Assembly (NCBI GenBank): GCA_963402885.1
Contig: OY727093.1
Span: 20,211,409 to 20,275,408 of the forward strand
DNA length: 64,000 bases
DNA from: Antedon bifida
Lineage: Eukaryota > Echinodermata > Crinoidea > Comatulida > Antedonidae
Reading direction: 5' to 3'
Shown here piece by piece: positions 25,801-38,100 of this stretch (within the stretch, counting starts at the first letter, position 1; the number at the start of each line of letters is the position of its first letter). Position numbers and translations under genes: made by a program. The notes under the pieces are model-generated. The model saw only the letters and a list, made by a program, of their open reading frames with translations. It was not told where the DNA came from and did not search any database.

Positions 25801-26716
25801 CCCTGTGGCGAAATTTCCCCCTCAGTTTTAAGAAGTTTTGAATCGATATTCATCATTATGTTTATTGTAATCGATCAGTTCTCAACACTACGTTAATTAT
25901 CAATACAAACAAAAATTGGTTTTAAATCAGAATATCATAGAAATTGGAGGGGGGGGGGGGGGGGTTCGTTTTCATGGCCTATCTAAAATTTTCAACCCCT
26001 CCTGTGAAAGAATGTCCCCCCTCTGTTTAAAGAAGTTCGGAATCGATTTTTATCATTGTTTTTTCATAATCGATCAGTTCTCAACACTATGTCAATTATT
26101 AATACAAAATGAATTTGGTTTTACATCAGAATATCATAAAAATTGGAGGGGGGTTCGTTTTCATGGCCTATCTAAAATTTTCAACCCCCCTGTGAAAGAA
26201 TGTCCCCCCTCTGTTTAAAGAAGTTCGGAATCGATTTTCATCATTGTTTTTTCATAATCGATCAGTTCTCAACACTATGTCAATTATTGATACAAAATGA
26301 ATTTGGTTTTACATCAGAATATCATAGAAATTGGAGGGGGGTTCGTTTTCATGGCCTATCTAAAATTTTCAACCCCCCTGTGAAAGAATGTCCCCCCTCT
26401 GTTTAAAGAAGTTCGGAATCGATTTTCATCATTGTTTTTTCATAATCGATCAGTTCTCAACACTATGTCAATTATCAATACAAAATGAATTTGGTTTTAC
26501 ATCAGAATATCATAGAAGTTGGAGGGGGGTTCGTTTTCATGGCCTATCTAAAATTGTCAACCCCCCTGTGAAGGAATGATCCCCCCTTTGTTTAAAGAAG
26601 TTCTGAATCGATATTCATCATTATTTTTTCATAATCGATCAGTTCTCAACACTGTCAATTAGCAATACAAAAAAAATTGGTTTTAAATGCGATTATCACA
26701 GAAATTGGAGGGGGGT

Positions 26717-27100
26717 TCTTTCCACAGCATATAACCAGATAGGCCTACTTCTTAAGGTTGATTAATGGCTTAAAATATCTAATCTAAAATCTGTCATTCT
26801 TAAATTGTTTTATGATGTTAAAGGTCGAGGGGTTGGTAGACTTCATTCTTTTGAAAATATTTTTTTCTTTTAAATAAACAACTGGTCAATCAGCTAGAAA
26901 CATTGCAGGTCACCGGTACTGTCAGTATACAGTTGTTAAATTTTATAATATTGAAAATTTTAAACTACATCACATTACACAATCTAAAATGTTTGTTTAA
27001 AAAAAAACTTATCTAGGCTCACTTCTGCACATGATGTAACATCTTGTATTTTTATGTATACATAGAGAATTGTTTAATAAACGAAACGAAATGTTCAACC
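26717..27100 (+). repeat. Composite block (copy 3)
   Basis: Nearly identical to copy 2 (same GCTAGAAACATTGC variant), which lies about 1.3 kb upstream. The two probably arose in one local duplication. Confidence 0.85.
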
Positions 27101-29736
27101 CCTGTGGCGAAATTTCCCCCTCAGTTTTAAGAAGTTTTGAATCGATATTCATCATTATGTTTATTGTAATCGATCAGTTCTCAACACTACGTTAATTATC
27201 AATACAAACAAAAATTGGGTTTAAATCAGAATATCATAGAAATTGGAGGGGGGGGGGGGTTCGTTTTCATGGCCTATCTAAAATTTTTAAAGAATGTCCC
27301 CCCTCTGTTTACAGAAGTTCGGAATCGATTTTCATCATTGTTTTTTCATAATCGATCAGTTCTCAACACTATGTCAATTATTAATACAAAATGAATTTGG
27401 TTTTACATCAGAATATCATAGAAATTGGAGGGGGGTTCGTTTTCATGGCCTATCTAAAATTTTCAACCCCCCTGTGAAAGAATGTCCCCCCTCTGTTTAA
27501 AGAAGTTCGGAATCGATTTTCATCATTGTTTTTTTTCATAATCGATCAGTTCCCAACACTATGTCAATTATTAATACAAAATGAATTTGGTTTTAAATCA
27601 GAATATCATAGAAATTGGAGGGGGGGGGGGGGGGTTCGTTTTCATGGCCTATCTAAAATTTTCAACCCCCCTGTGAAAGAATGTCCCCCCTCTGTTTAAA
27701 GAAGTTCGGAATCGATTTTCATCATTGTTTTTTCATAATCGATCAGTTCTCAACACTATGTCAATTATTAATACAAAATGAATTTGGTTTTACATCAGAA
27801 TATCATAGAAATTCGAGGGGGGTTCGTTTTCATGGCCTATCTAAAATTTTCAACCCCCCTGTGAAAGAATGTCCCCCCTCTGTTTAAAGAAGTTCGGAAT
27901 CGATTTTCATCATTGTTTTTTCATAATCGATCAGTTCTCAACACTATGTCAATTATTAATACAAAATGAATTTGGTTTTACATCAGAATATCATAGAAAT
28001 TGGAGGGGGGGGGGGGGTTCGTTTTCATGGCCTATCTAAAATTTTTAACCCCCCTGTGAAAGAATGTCCCCCCTCTGTTTAAAGAAGTTCGGAATCGATT
28101 TTCATCATTGTTTTTTCATAATCGATCAGTTCTCAACACTATGTCAATTATTAATACAAAATGAATTTGGTTTTACATCAGAATATCATAGAAATTGGAG
28201 GGGGGGGGGGTTCGTTTTCATGGCCTATCTAAAATTTTTAACCCCCCTGTGAAAGAATTTCCCCCCTCTGTTTAAAGAAGTTCGGAATCGATTTTCATCA
28301 TTGTTTTTTCATAATCGATCAGTTCTCAACACTATGTCAATTATTAATACAAAATGAATTTGGTTTTACATCAGAATATCATAGAAATTGGAGGGGGGTT
28401 CGTTTTCATGGCCTATCTAAAATTTTCAACCCCCCTGTGAAAGAATGTCCCCCCTCTGTTTAAAGAAGTTCGGAATCGATATTCATCATTGTTTTTTTTC
28501 ATAATCGATCAGTTCCCAACACTATGTCAATTATTAATACAAAATGAATTTGGTTTTAAATCAGAATATCATAGAAATTGGAGGGGGGGGGGGGGGGGTT
28601 CGTTTTCATGGCCTATCTAAAATTTTCAACCCCCCTGTGAAAGAATGTCCCCCCTCTGTTTAAAGAAGTTCGGAATCGATTTTCATCATTGTTTTTTCAT
28701 AATCGATCAGTTCTCAACACTATGTCAATTATTAATACAAAATGAATTTGGTTTTACATCAGAATATCATAGAAATTGGAGGGGGGGGGGGGTTCGTTTT
28801 CATGGCCTATCTAAAATTTTTAACCCCCCTGTGAAAGAATGTCCCCCCTCTGTTTAAAGAAGTTCGGAATCGATTTTCATCATTGTTTTTTCATAATCGA
28901 TCAGTTCTCAACACTATGTCAATTATTAATACAAAATGAATTTGGTTTTACATCAGAATATCATAGAAATTGGAGGGGGGTTCGTTTTCATGGCCTATCT
29001 AAAATTTTCAACCCCCCTGTGAAAGAATGTCCCCCCTCTGTTTAAAGAAGTTCGGAATCGATTTTCATCATTGTTTTTTCATAATCGATCAGTTCTCAAC
29101 ACTATGTCAATTATTAATACAAAATGAATTTGGTTTTAAATCAGAATATCATAGAAAATGGAGGGGGGGGGGTTCGTTTTCATGGCCTATCTAAAATTTT
29201 CAACCCCCCTGTGAAAGAATGTCCCCCCTCTGTTTAAAGAAGTTCGGAATCGATTTTCATCATTGTTTTTTCATAATCGATCAGTTCTCAACACTATGTC
29301 AATTATTAATACAAAATGAATTTGGTTTTACATCAGAATATCATAGAAATTGGAGGGGGGTTCGTTTTCATGGCCTATCTAAAATTTTCAACCCCCCTGT
29401 GAAAGAATGTCCCCCCTCTGTTTAAAGAAGTTCGGAATCGATTTTCATCGTTATTTTTTCATAATCGATCAGTTCTCAACACTATGTCAATTATCAATAC
29501 AAAATGAATTTGGTTTTACATCAGAATATCATAGAAATTGGAGGGGGGTTCGTTTTCATGGCCTATCTAAAATTTCCAACCCCCCTGTGAAGGAATGACC
29601 CCCCTTTGTTTAAAGAAGTTCTGAATCGATATTCATCATTATTTTTTCATAATCGATCAGTTCTCAACACTATGTCAATTATCAATACAAAAAAAAATTG
29701 GTTTTAAATACGATTATCACAGAAATTGGAGGGGGG

Positions 29737-30520
29737 TTCTTTCCACAGCATATAACCAGATAGGCCTACTTCTTAAGGTTGATTAATGGCTTAAAATATC
29801 TAATCCAAAATCTGTCATTCTTAAATTGTTTTATGATGTTAAAGGTCGAGGGGTTGGTAGACTTCATTCTTTTGAAAATATTTGTTTCTTTTAAATAAAC
29901 AACTGGTCAATCAGCTAGTAATATTGCAGGTCACCGGTACTGTCAGTATACAGTTGTTAAATTTTATAATATTGAAAATTTTAAACTACATCATATTACA
30001 CAATCTAAAATGTTTGTTTAAAAGAAAACTTATCTAGGCTCCCTTCTGCACATGCATTTTATTATGTAACATCTTGTATTTTTATGTATGCGTAGAGAAT
30101 TGTTTAATAAAAGAAACGAAATGTTCAACCCCCTGTGACGAAATTTCCCCCTCAGTTTTAAGAAGTTTTGAATCGATTTTCATCATTATTTTTTCATAAT
30201 CGATCAGTTCTTAACTATGTCAATTATCAATACAAAAAAAAATTGGTTTTAAATACGATTATCACAGAAATTGGAGGGGGGTTCTTTCCACAGCATATAA
30301 CCAGATAGGCCTACTTCTTAAGGTTGATTAATGGCTTAAAATATCTAATCCAAAATCTGTCATTCTTAAGTTGTTTTATGATGTTAAAGGTCGAGGGGTT
30401 GGTAGACTTCATTCTTTTGAAAATATTTTTTTCTTTTAAATAAAAAACTGGTCAATCAGCTAGTAATATTGCAGGTCACCGGTACTGTCAGTATACAGTT
30501 GTTAAATTTTATAATATTGT
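29737..30520 (+). repeat. Composite block (copies 4 and truncated 5)
   Basis: Copy 4 runs to about 30125. One diverged monomer follows, then a fifth copy from about 30284 that stops near 30520, where monomer sequence resumes inside the block. This is the right edge of the higher-order array. Confidence 0.8.
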
Positions 30521-31066
30521 CAACCCCCCTGTGAAAGAATGTCTCCCCCACCCGCCTCTGTTTAAAGAAGTTTTGAATCGATATTCATCATTATTTTTTT
30601 CATAATCGATAAGTTCTCAACACTATATCAAATATCAATACAAACAAAATTGGTTTTAAATCAGAATATCATAGAAAATGGAGAGGGGGGGGGGGGGGTG
30701 GGGGGTACGTTTTCATGTCCTATCGAAAATTTACAACGCCCCTAAAGACGTTCTGAATTGGTATTCATCATTATTTTGTTATAATCGATTACAGGGTAGT
30801 TCAGTGGGTGTTTATTGACAGAAATCCAAATAGCCTAGTACTACTAGTATACTACTACGGTGTTGTTCTATTGACAAAACTACATGGTGCGGTATTTAAG
30901 TTGAGTTATTGTACCACCAATTGTGTTTGAAATTATTATGAGTATATTCATTACTTTGAATGGTGCAAGAATTCTATTTAAAATGTCATCACTGAAGAGT
31001 ACACTGCGCAGTACTTGATGGACCAGGCTGCCAGGCAAAACAGATCAATCCAAAAATATCTGAATG

Positions 31067-31216
31067 ATGATTGGGTATTGGTTCACTATAATCACAATCT
31101 TATTGGTTAAAAATAATAACAGAAGTTTAATAACAAAGTTAGAAATTATTTTGCATACAAATGTTGATTGGTATCCTATTGGTTGATAGTAATGGATTTA
31201 GTGAAATCCTATTGGT
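31067..31216 (-). promoter_or_regulatory. Cluster of six inverted CCAAT boxes
   Basis: ATTGG (CCAAT on the other strand) occurs at about 31067, 31076, 31102, 31167, 31178 and 31211, mostly as TATTGGTT or GATTGGTA. Such clusters bind NF-Y in animal promoters. This one lies ~0.9 kb before the first coding exon of the Ginger-type gene. The density is visible; the function is inference, since AT-rich DNA can produce this by repeat duplication. Confidence 0.35.
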
Positions 31217-31539
31217 TAATAGAAAGTATCCTGGAAGCAATAAAAGAACGAAACTGTAATTTTTAAAACTGTTTTGCTGTCTGATCGGCTGAATCTAGAT
31301 ACATTTTTTCAAGTTTAACATCAACAAGGTAGGCATGAGTACCTCTCATTATATACTGTAGTAAATCAATTTCCAGCATGATAATTCAATTGGCTAGGTT
31401 GATAATTTTTTTTTACATAATTAATTAGCTGTATGAATGTATACATTTCTCCTAGAACTTGTTGAAAAACGATCTTTTTGTAAGCATATTTCTGTAAGTA
31501 ATATGTTTACGATCTAACAGGTCTTGTGACATACTGTGA

Positions 31540-31612
31540 TTTATATGTATATATTTTACTGTTAAACTGCATTTCGAGAATAAATAAAGTTTTGAATTGA
31601 ATTGAATACATC
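31540..31612 (+). mobile_element. Possible LINE 3' end
   Basis: AATAAATAAAGTTTTG followed by three TTGAA-type repeats resembles the 3' tails of CR1/L2-like LINEs, which end in short tandem repeats. No coding part is visible upstream, so this is at most a severely 5'-truncated copy. Confidence 0.35.
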
Positions 31613-32118
31613 GTTTGGTTCATATTATACTAGACTAGACACGTTGGTTTGTCAGTTGGTACTATTCTAGTATAAAATATTTATAACATATAACCAGGGT
31701 GTTTACATGAATAAGCATATGCTTGATCATAACACATGAATAGAATGATGTATCGTTACGCAAAATAATATAGAATTTGAGTATCCGCTCATTAAATCAA
31801 TTTTATTATCATTTAAACTATCAACCGGATAAACGTTTTACACATTATTGCAGACAATTTTAATATATGCCTGTAAAAAAATAATAAAATATATTTGGTT
31901 AAATTAAAATTGTGTCCATGAAGACAATAGCTTTCAAGTCTTGATACAAATTAATTACTTTGGTGAAATTTATTTACACAATTATTAAGCGGTTACTTTC
32001 TATTTAAACTGGACCTTAGTTACAGTGCCTATAAATTAACTACAAACATTCGAAAAAATTTTTTTTTTAATTAAACAATTTTGCCCATCTCCAAAGTAAA
32101 TGTTTAGGTTGTAAAACT

Positions 32119-35100
32119 ATGGAAGAAGAATATGACAAGGTATATAATTACCTGAGTAATTCTAGTTATCCAGAGGGATGTTCCAAAGAGGATAAACGGA
32201 GGATCAGAAGAAAATGCCTGAATTTTGTTATACAAGGTATATAAATATTTACTACTAATTCACACCATCCTCAACTACAGGGAGGTTGCTAACAACTGTA
32301 ACAACTATTTCTCTTATAATACAGATTATAAATAATTCAAAAATAAATATCAATTTGTAGCCAAAAATCTAAAAGTAAACAAATACTCTTCAAAGGGTAA
32401 ATGACTATACAGTTTTGTTTTGTTATTACAAATTAGTAGTATTATAGAACTTGTGTTATCAATGCTGACTCCATTCTTCATTGTTTTAAATACTTCTTTA
32501 ATTCTTGTTTTGTTTTTCCTTTTTGTAATCTACAATAAAATAAATACAATTAACATTAACATAATTCATAATTATATTTTTATTAAATCTAGGAAAAATC
32601 CTTCACCGAAAAATAAAGGATGGAAGAGTTGTCAAATGCATAAAAACAAAAGAAGAAGCAAAAGAAGTCTTGAGACAGGTACACGACATACCAACAGGGG
32701 GGCATCTAGGCCGAAACAAAACACACAAGATGGTGTGTGAACGTTTTTACTGGCCAGGCCAAACACTAATGATAAATGAATGGGTAAGCTTGAAATCTTA
32801 TGAAGGTATACATTTTTTTAAGATTACAATTTCTCTTACGGTAACAGTCTTTTATTCAGTCTATTTACAATTGGAAAATTTTGTTTAAATAAACAATTAT
32901 TTACATAAATAATGTTTAGCTGTCAGACATCATATGAAAGTTTGGAGATGTAAATTGCTAGAATATATAGAACAATGTATCTTAACAATAAAATATTTTG
33001 TTTAACTTTTAGATAACAAACTGCTTGTCTTGCCAGAAAGGAGACAGCTTAAAGTCAATTTCAAGGGAACTCAAACCAATAGCAGTATGACTTTATTGTT
33101 TATTTTTATTCTGATCTAAGAATGGTTTTTTCATTACAAAAAAAAAGATCATCACCAAAACATTATTAATCAAACCAGGCAACTCACTCATACTGGTTGA
33201 CCAAGTATTGATTTTTAATTGAGGGTGTATGTTTCCATTCATGTTCGTTCCAAAAAATGTTTTGCAGTTTAAAAAATGCATTTTGTTTTACAGTATAATT
33301 GTGAATCTCAAAACTACATTACTTTTAAAGGTTTAAAAAATTCTGCCCTACCAGACCAACAGCATTATTTAAAATATATGTTGTAAATTAAATTTACTTG
33401 TTTTGTTTCTGCAGGTAACTGGCCCTTTTGAGATGATGGGCATTGATTTAATGGGCCCGTATAAAACGTCAGACGGAGGAAAAAAGTACATATTTACCGC
33501 TACTGATTACTACACCAAATGGTGTGAGGCCTTTGTCATTCGGCAAAAAACAAGTGAAGAGGTAGCAGAGTGCATGGTAAAAATTTACCACAGACATGGT
33601 GCCGTTAAATCAATCATAAGCGACAACGGAAAAGAGTTTGTAAATAAGGTTAGTTCATTATGAGTTAAGTATATATTAAGCGTCTCTACAACAATTGGGT
33701 ACACTATTAGTATGACATAGTATGTAAAATATAATTCGTTGAATTTCAAATGGGAATAGAAAATAATGTAATCGTTTCGTTTCAACACTGAAGGTTAACG
33801 AGAGACTTTGCAAAATATTGGGGGTACAACATAGGAAAACAACAGCTTACCATCCACAATCAAATGGCTTGGATGAAAGTACCAATAAAAAAATAAAGAG
33901 GTATGTGCATCTTTACAATTATAATATTCAATCAGCACGTTGAAACTAAAAAAAATACCCGCCCTTGAGCGGTTGCCACATTATTGTTAACCCACAACCC
34001 TCCATTGATGGTTTTTAAAAGTATAAAACATTTCCAGTACAATTTTGGTTATTTTAAAATTCAATTATACTCTCCCGAACACTTTTCTTTTACACCAAAC
34101 CAGTAAAATTTGGCCACTAGTCCCAACTCCAGTAACATCCAGAGAAAGTGGATCACAAGGACCCCATATTGGCCGCTATATTTGATTTAAGATGACGGAT
34201 AATGTTCAAACTTCACATCAATATTCCTAGATGTGTAAGGATGTGTGCAGTTGTACAAAAAATCTTATAAACCTTCTGAATTATACTGTAACCTTCTCAA
34301 TTATAACCTTCTCAATTGTATACAGATGGCAATAACAAATCCACTATTATCAAACAGTAAATATGTTTGTATAGTCATTAATTTCCATAACATCATCCAA
34401 ATGTTGGTTTTATATTTCAGTTGCCTGAGTAAATTAATGGATCAAAAAAAAGATGACTGGGAAAGGTACCTGGATTCAGTCGTTTTCGCCTTAAACATCA
34501 ACTGGCACACGACTACAGAGTACAGTCCATTTTTCCTCCTGTACCACAGAAAACCTAAAATACCAGCTGAGATAAGTGACGAAGATGAAGAGTGGGTAGG
34601 GACCAATGTATTTTTACATCCAATTTCTCTTCATCTGAGCAGAATGCCATTTGGCAGGAAACACCATCAATGTTTTGCATAAATGCCTTACTGACAACCA
34701 CATTTCTAGAAGAAATAAAATTATGGTTTCAATTATTATCGTTATTATCAATTGTGCAATTTTTAATTTATTAGTGTTCTGATATTAAGTATAAATTTGT
34801 ATCTCTAAAAACAGTTATCAAACATATCGTGCATAACAGAGGCAAATGAAGAAATGATGAGAAACAGAGGCAATGCCATCAAAGAAACGACCAAAGCTGT
34901 TCTAAACAATATAAAGAAAAAGCAGAAACAATACAAAACAAAATATGACAAAAAGTTAAAAAAACCAGCCATTGAAGTAGGTTCAAAAGTCTTAAAATTC
35001 AACCAAAGAAAACGAAATATTAAAGGAAATCGTTTGCAACCGAACTTCAGTGGTCCCTATATTGTTGCATCCATTGAAGGTAAGACTGTCACACTAAAAG

Positions 35101-35163
35101 ATGAAAATGGAAGTGTTTTGAAATCAAGAACAAGCCTTGATCACATCCGTATATGCAATGAGA
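32119..35163 (+). other. Integrase-coding exons 1-7 of the Ginger-type gene
   Basis: Residues 1-415. The ATG at 32119 opens MEEEYDKVYNYLSNSSYP, matching the Y..P N-terminal motif of Ginger1 and Gypsy integrases, so this start is favoured. The H2C2 finger uses H70, H77, C107 and C110 across exons 2-3 (HDIPTGGH...NCLSC). Core: GIDLMGPYKT (D138), IISDNGKEF (D197), YHPQSNGLDES (E233). Exon 6 carries WERYLDSVVFALN and YSPFFLLYHRKP, typical of GIN1-like proteins. Exon 7 holds a lysine-rich helix and the GPY/F module (NFSGPYIVASIEG, ending LDHIRICNE). All three catalytic acids are present and no frame break is seen, so the domain could be active. Exon 7 ends in phase 1, matching the micro-exons that follow. 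Confidence 0.88.
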
Positions 35164-38100
35164 GTAACATAAATGCATTTATTTACATTTAATTTTTTCA
35201 GCAAATCATGTTTATAATAATTATCTTTTTCTAGCAGATGATGTTACAGAACCACATCATGAGCCAGGTAAGTTGTTATATTTATAATTACATTAGTCTT
35301 AACGTTGTTTTATGGCATTTTTTTACATTTAATTATTTTAGCAAATCAAGTTTATAATAATTATCTTTTGTTAACAGATGATGTTACAGAACCACATCAT
35401 GAGCCAGGTAAGTTGATATATTTATAAATACATCATTATTAATGTTGTTTTATGGCATTTTCTTTTATTTAATTATTTTAGCAAATCAAGTTTATAATAA
35501 TTATCTTTTGTTAACAGATGATGTTACAGAACCACATCATGAGCCAGGTAAGTTGTTATATTTATAAATACATCATTATTAATGTTGTTTTATGGCATTT
35601 TCTTTTATTTAATTATTTTAGCAAATCAAGTTTATAATAATTATCTTTCTTTTTTAACAGATGATGTTACAGAACCACATCATGAGCCAGGTAAGTTGTT
35701 ATATTTATAAATACATTATTCTTAACGTTGTTTTATGGCATTTATTTACATTTAATTATTTCAGCAAATCAAGTTTATAATAATTATCTTTTTCTAGTAG
35801 AAGATGTTACAGAACCACATCATGAGCCAGGTAAGTTGTTATATTTATAAATACATTATTAATGTTGTTTTATGGCATTTATTTACATTTAATTATTTCA
35901 GCAAATCAAGTTTATAATAATTATCTTTTGTTAACAGATGATGTTACAGAACCACATCATGAGCCAGGTAAGTTGTTATATTTGTAAATACATTATTCTT
36001 AACGTTGTTTTATGGCATTTTTTTACATTTAATTATTTTAGCAAATCAAGTTTATAATAATTATCTTTTGTTAACAGATGATGTTACAGAACCACATCAT
36101 GAGCCAGGTAAGTTGTTATATTTATAAATACATCATTATTACTGTTGTTTTATGGCATTTTCTTTTATTTAATTATTTTAGCAAATCAAGTTTATAATAA
36201 TTATCTTTCTTTTTTAACAGATGATGTTACAGAACCACATCATGAGCCAGGTAAGTTGTTATATTTATAAATACATTATTCTTAACGATGTTTTATGGCA
36301 TTTATTTACATTTAATTATTTAAGCAAATCAAGTTTATAATAATTATCTTTTGTTAACAGATGATGTTACAGAACCACATCATGAGCCAGGTAAGTTGTT
36401 ATATTTATAAATACATTATTAATGTTGTTTTATGGCATTTATTTACATTTAATTATTTCAGCAAATCATGTTTATAATAATTATCTTTTTCTAGCAGATG
36501 ATGTTACAGAACCACATCATGAGCCAGGTAAGTTGTTATATTTATAAATACATTATTCTTAACGTTGTTTTATGGCATTTTTTTACATTTAATTATTTTA
36601 GCAAATCAAGTTTATAATAATTATCTTTTGTTAACAGATGATGTTACAGAACCACATCATGAGCCAGGTAAGTTGTTATATTTATAAATACATCATTATT
36701 AATGTTGTTTTATGGCATTTTCTTTTATTTAATTATTTTAGCAAATCAAGTTTATAATAATTATCTTTTGTTAATAGATGATGTTACAGAACCACATCAT
36801 GAGCCAGGTAAGTTGTTATATTTATAAATACATCATTATTAATGTTGTTTTATGGCATTTTCTTTTATTTAATTATTTTAGCAAATCAAGTTTATAATAA
36901 TTATCTTTCTTTTTTAACAGATGATGTTACAGAACCACACCATGAGCCAGGTAAGTTGTTATATTTATAAATACATTATTCTTAACGTTGTTTTATGGCA
37001 TTTATTTACATTTAATTATTTAAGCAAATCAAGTTTATAATAATTATCTTTTGTTAACAGATGATGTTACAGAACCACATCATAAGCCAGGTAAGTTGTT
37101 ATATTTATAAATACATCATTATTAATGTTGTTTTATGGCATTTATTTACATTTAATTATTTTAGCAAATCAAGTTTATAATAATTAAGTATCTTTCTTTT
37201 TTAACAGATGATGTTACAGAACCACACCATGAGCCAGGTAAGTTGTCGTATTCATAAATACATCATTATTAATGTTGTTTTATGGCATTTATTTATATAT
37301 TTAATTATTTTAGCAAATCAAGTTTATAATGATTATCTTTTGTTAACAGATGATATTACAGAACCACATCATGAGCCAGGTAAGTTGATATATTTATAAA
37401 TACATTATTCTTAACGTTGTTTTATGGCACTTATTTACATATTTAATTATTTCAGCAAATCAAGTTTATAATAATTATCTTTTGTTAACAGATGATGTTA
37501 CAGAACCACATCATGAGCCAGGTAAGTTGTTATATTTATAAATACATCATTATTAATGTTGTTTTATGGCATTTTCTTTTATTTAATTATTTTAGCAAAT
37601 CAAGTTTATAATAATTATCTTTTGTTAATAGATGATGTTACAGAACCACATCATGAGCCAGGTAAGTTGTTATATTTATAAATACATCATTATTAATGTT
37701 GTTTTATGGCATTTTTTTAAATTTAATTATTTAAGCAAATCAAGTTTATAATAATTATCTTTTTCTAGCAGAAGATGTTACAGAACCACATCATGAGCCA
37801 GGTAAGTTGTTATATTTAAAAATACATTATTCTTAACGTTCTTTTATGGCATTTATTTACATTTAATCATTTTAGCAAATCAAGTTTATAATAATTATCT
37901 TTTGTTAACAGATGACGTTACAGAACCACATCATGAACCAGGTAAGTTGTTATATTTATAAATACATCATTATTAATGTTGTTTATTTACATTTAATTAT
38001 TTTAGCAAATCAAGTTTATAATAATTATCTTTATTTCTGGCTTATGATGTTACAGAACCACATCATGAGCCAGGTAAGTTGTTATATTCATAAATGTTTT

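Larger units (their letters stand above)
21300..30795 (+). repeat. ~188-bp C-tract/G-tract satellite, ~40 copies
   Basis: The monomer runs AACCCCCCTGTGAAAGAATG, C-tract, CTCTGTTTAAAGAAGTTC, two ATCGAT sites about 28 bp apart, CAGTTCTCAACACTATGTCA, an AT-rich part, GGAGGGGGGTTCGTTTTC, ATGGCCTATCTAAAATTTTC. About 40 copies are recognisable by ATAATCGATCAGTTCTC. Central monomers (about 23000-29600) are nearly identical and the outer ones are diverged, as expected for an array growing from its middle. The G-tract varies from 6 to 17 bases (22737-22753 is 17). The next monomer's C-tract can pair with it (GGGGGGTT/AACCCCCC). Short open frames of 63-68 codons repeat with the monomer and are not genes. 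Confidence 0.95.
30796..32118. other. Non-coding region upstream of the Ginger-type gene
   Basis: Unique-looking AT-rich DNA without a supported gene. It contains the CCAAT-box cluster (31067-31216) and a possible LINE 3' tail (about 31540-31612). The promoter of the downstream gene should lie here, but no core promoter can be fixed by eye. I found no terminal inverted repeat matching the far side of the gene. Confidence 0.5.

Noticed and set aside
22995-29598. Many 63-68 codon frames beginning MSPLCLKKFGIDFHH
   Set aside because: They repeat once per satellite monomer, start within the C-tract and shift when tract length changes; not genes.
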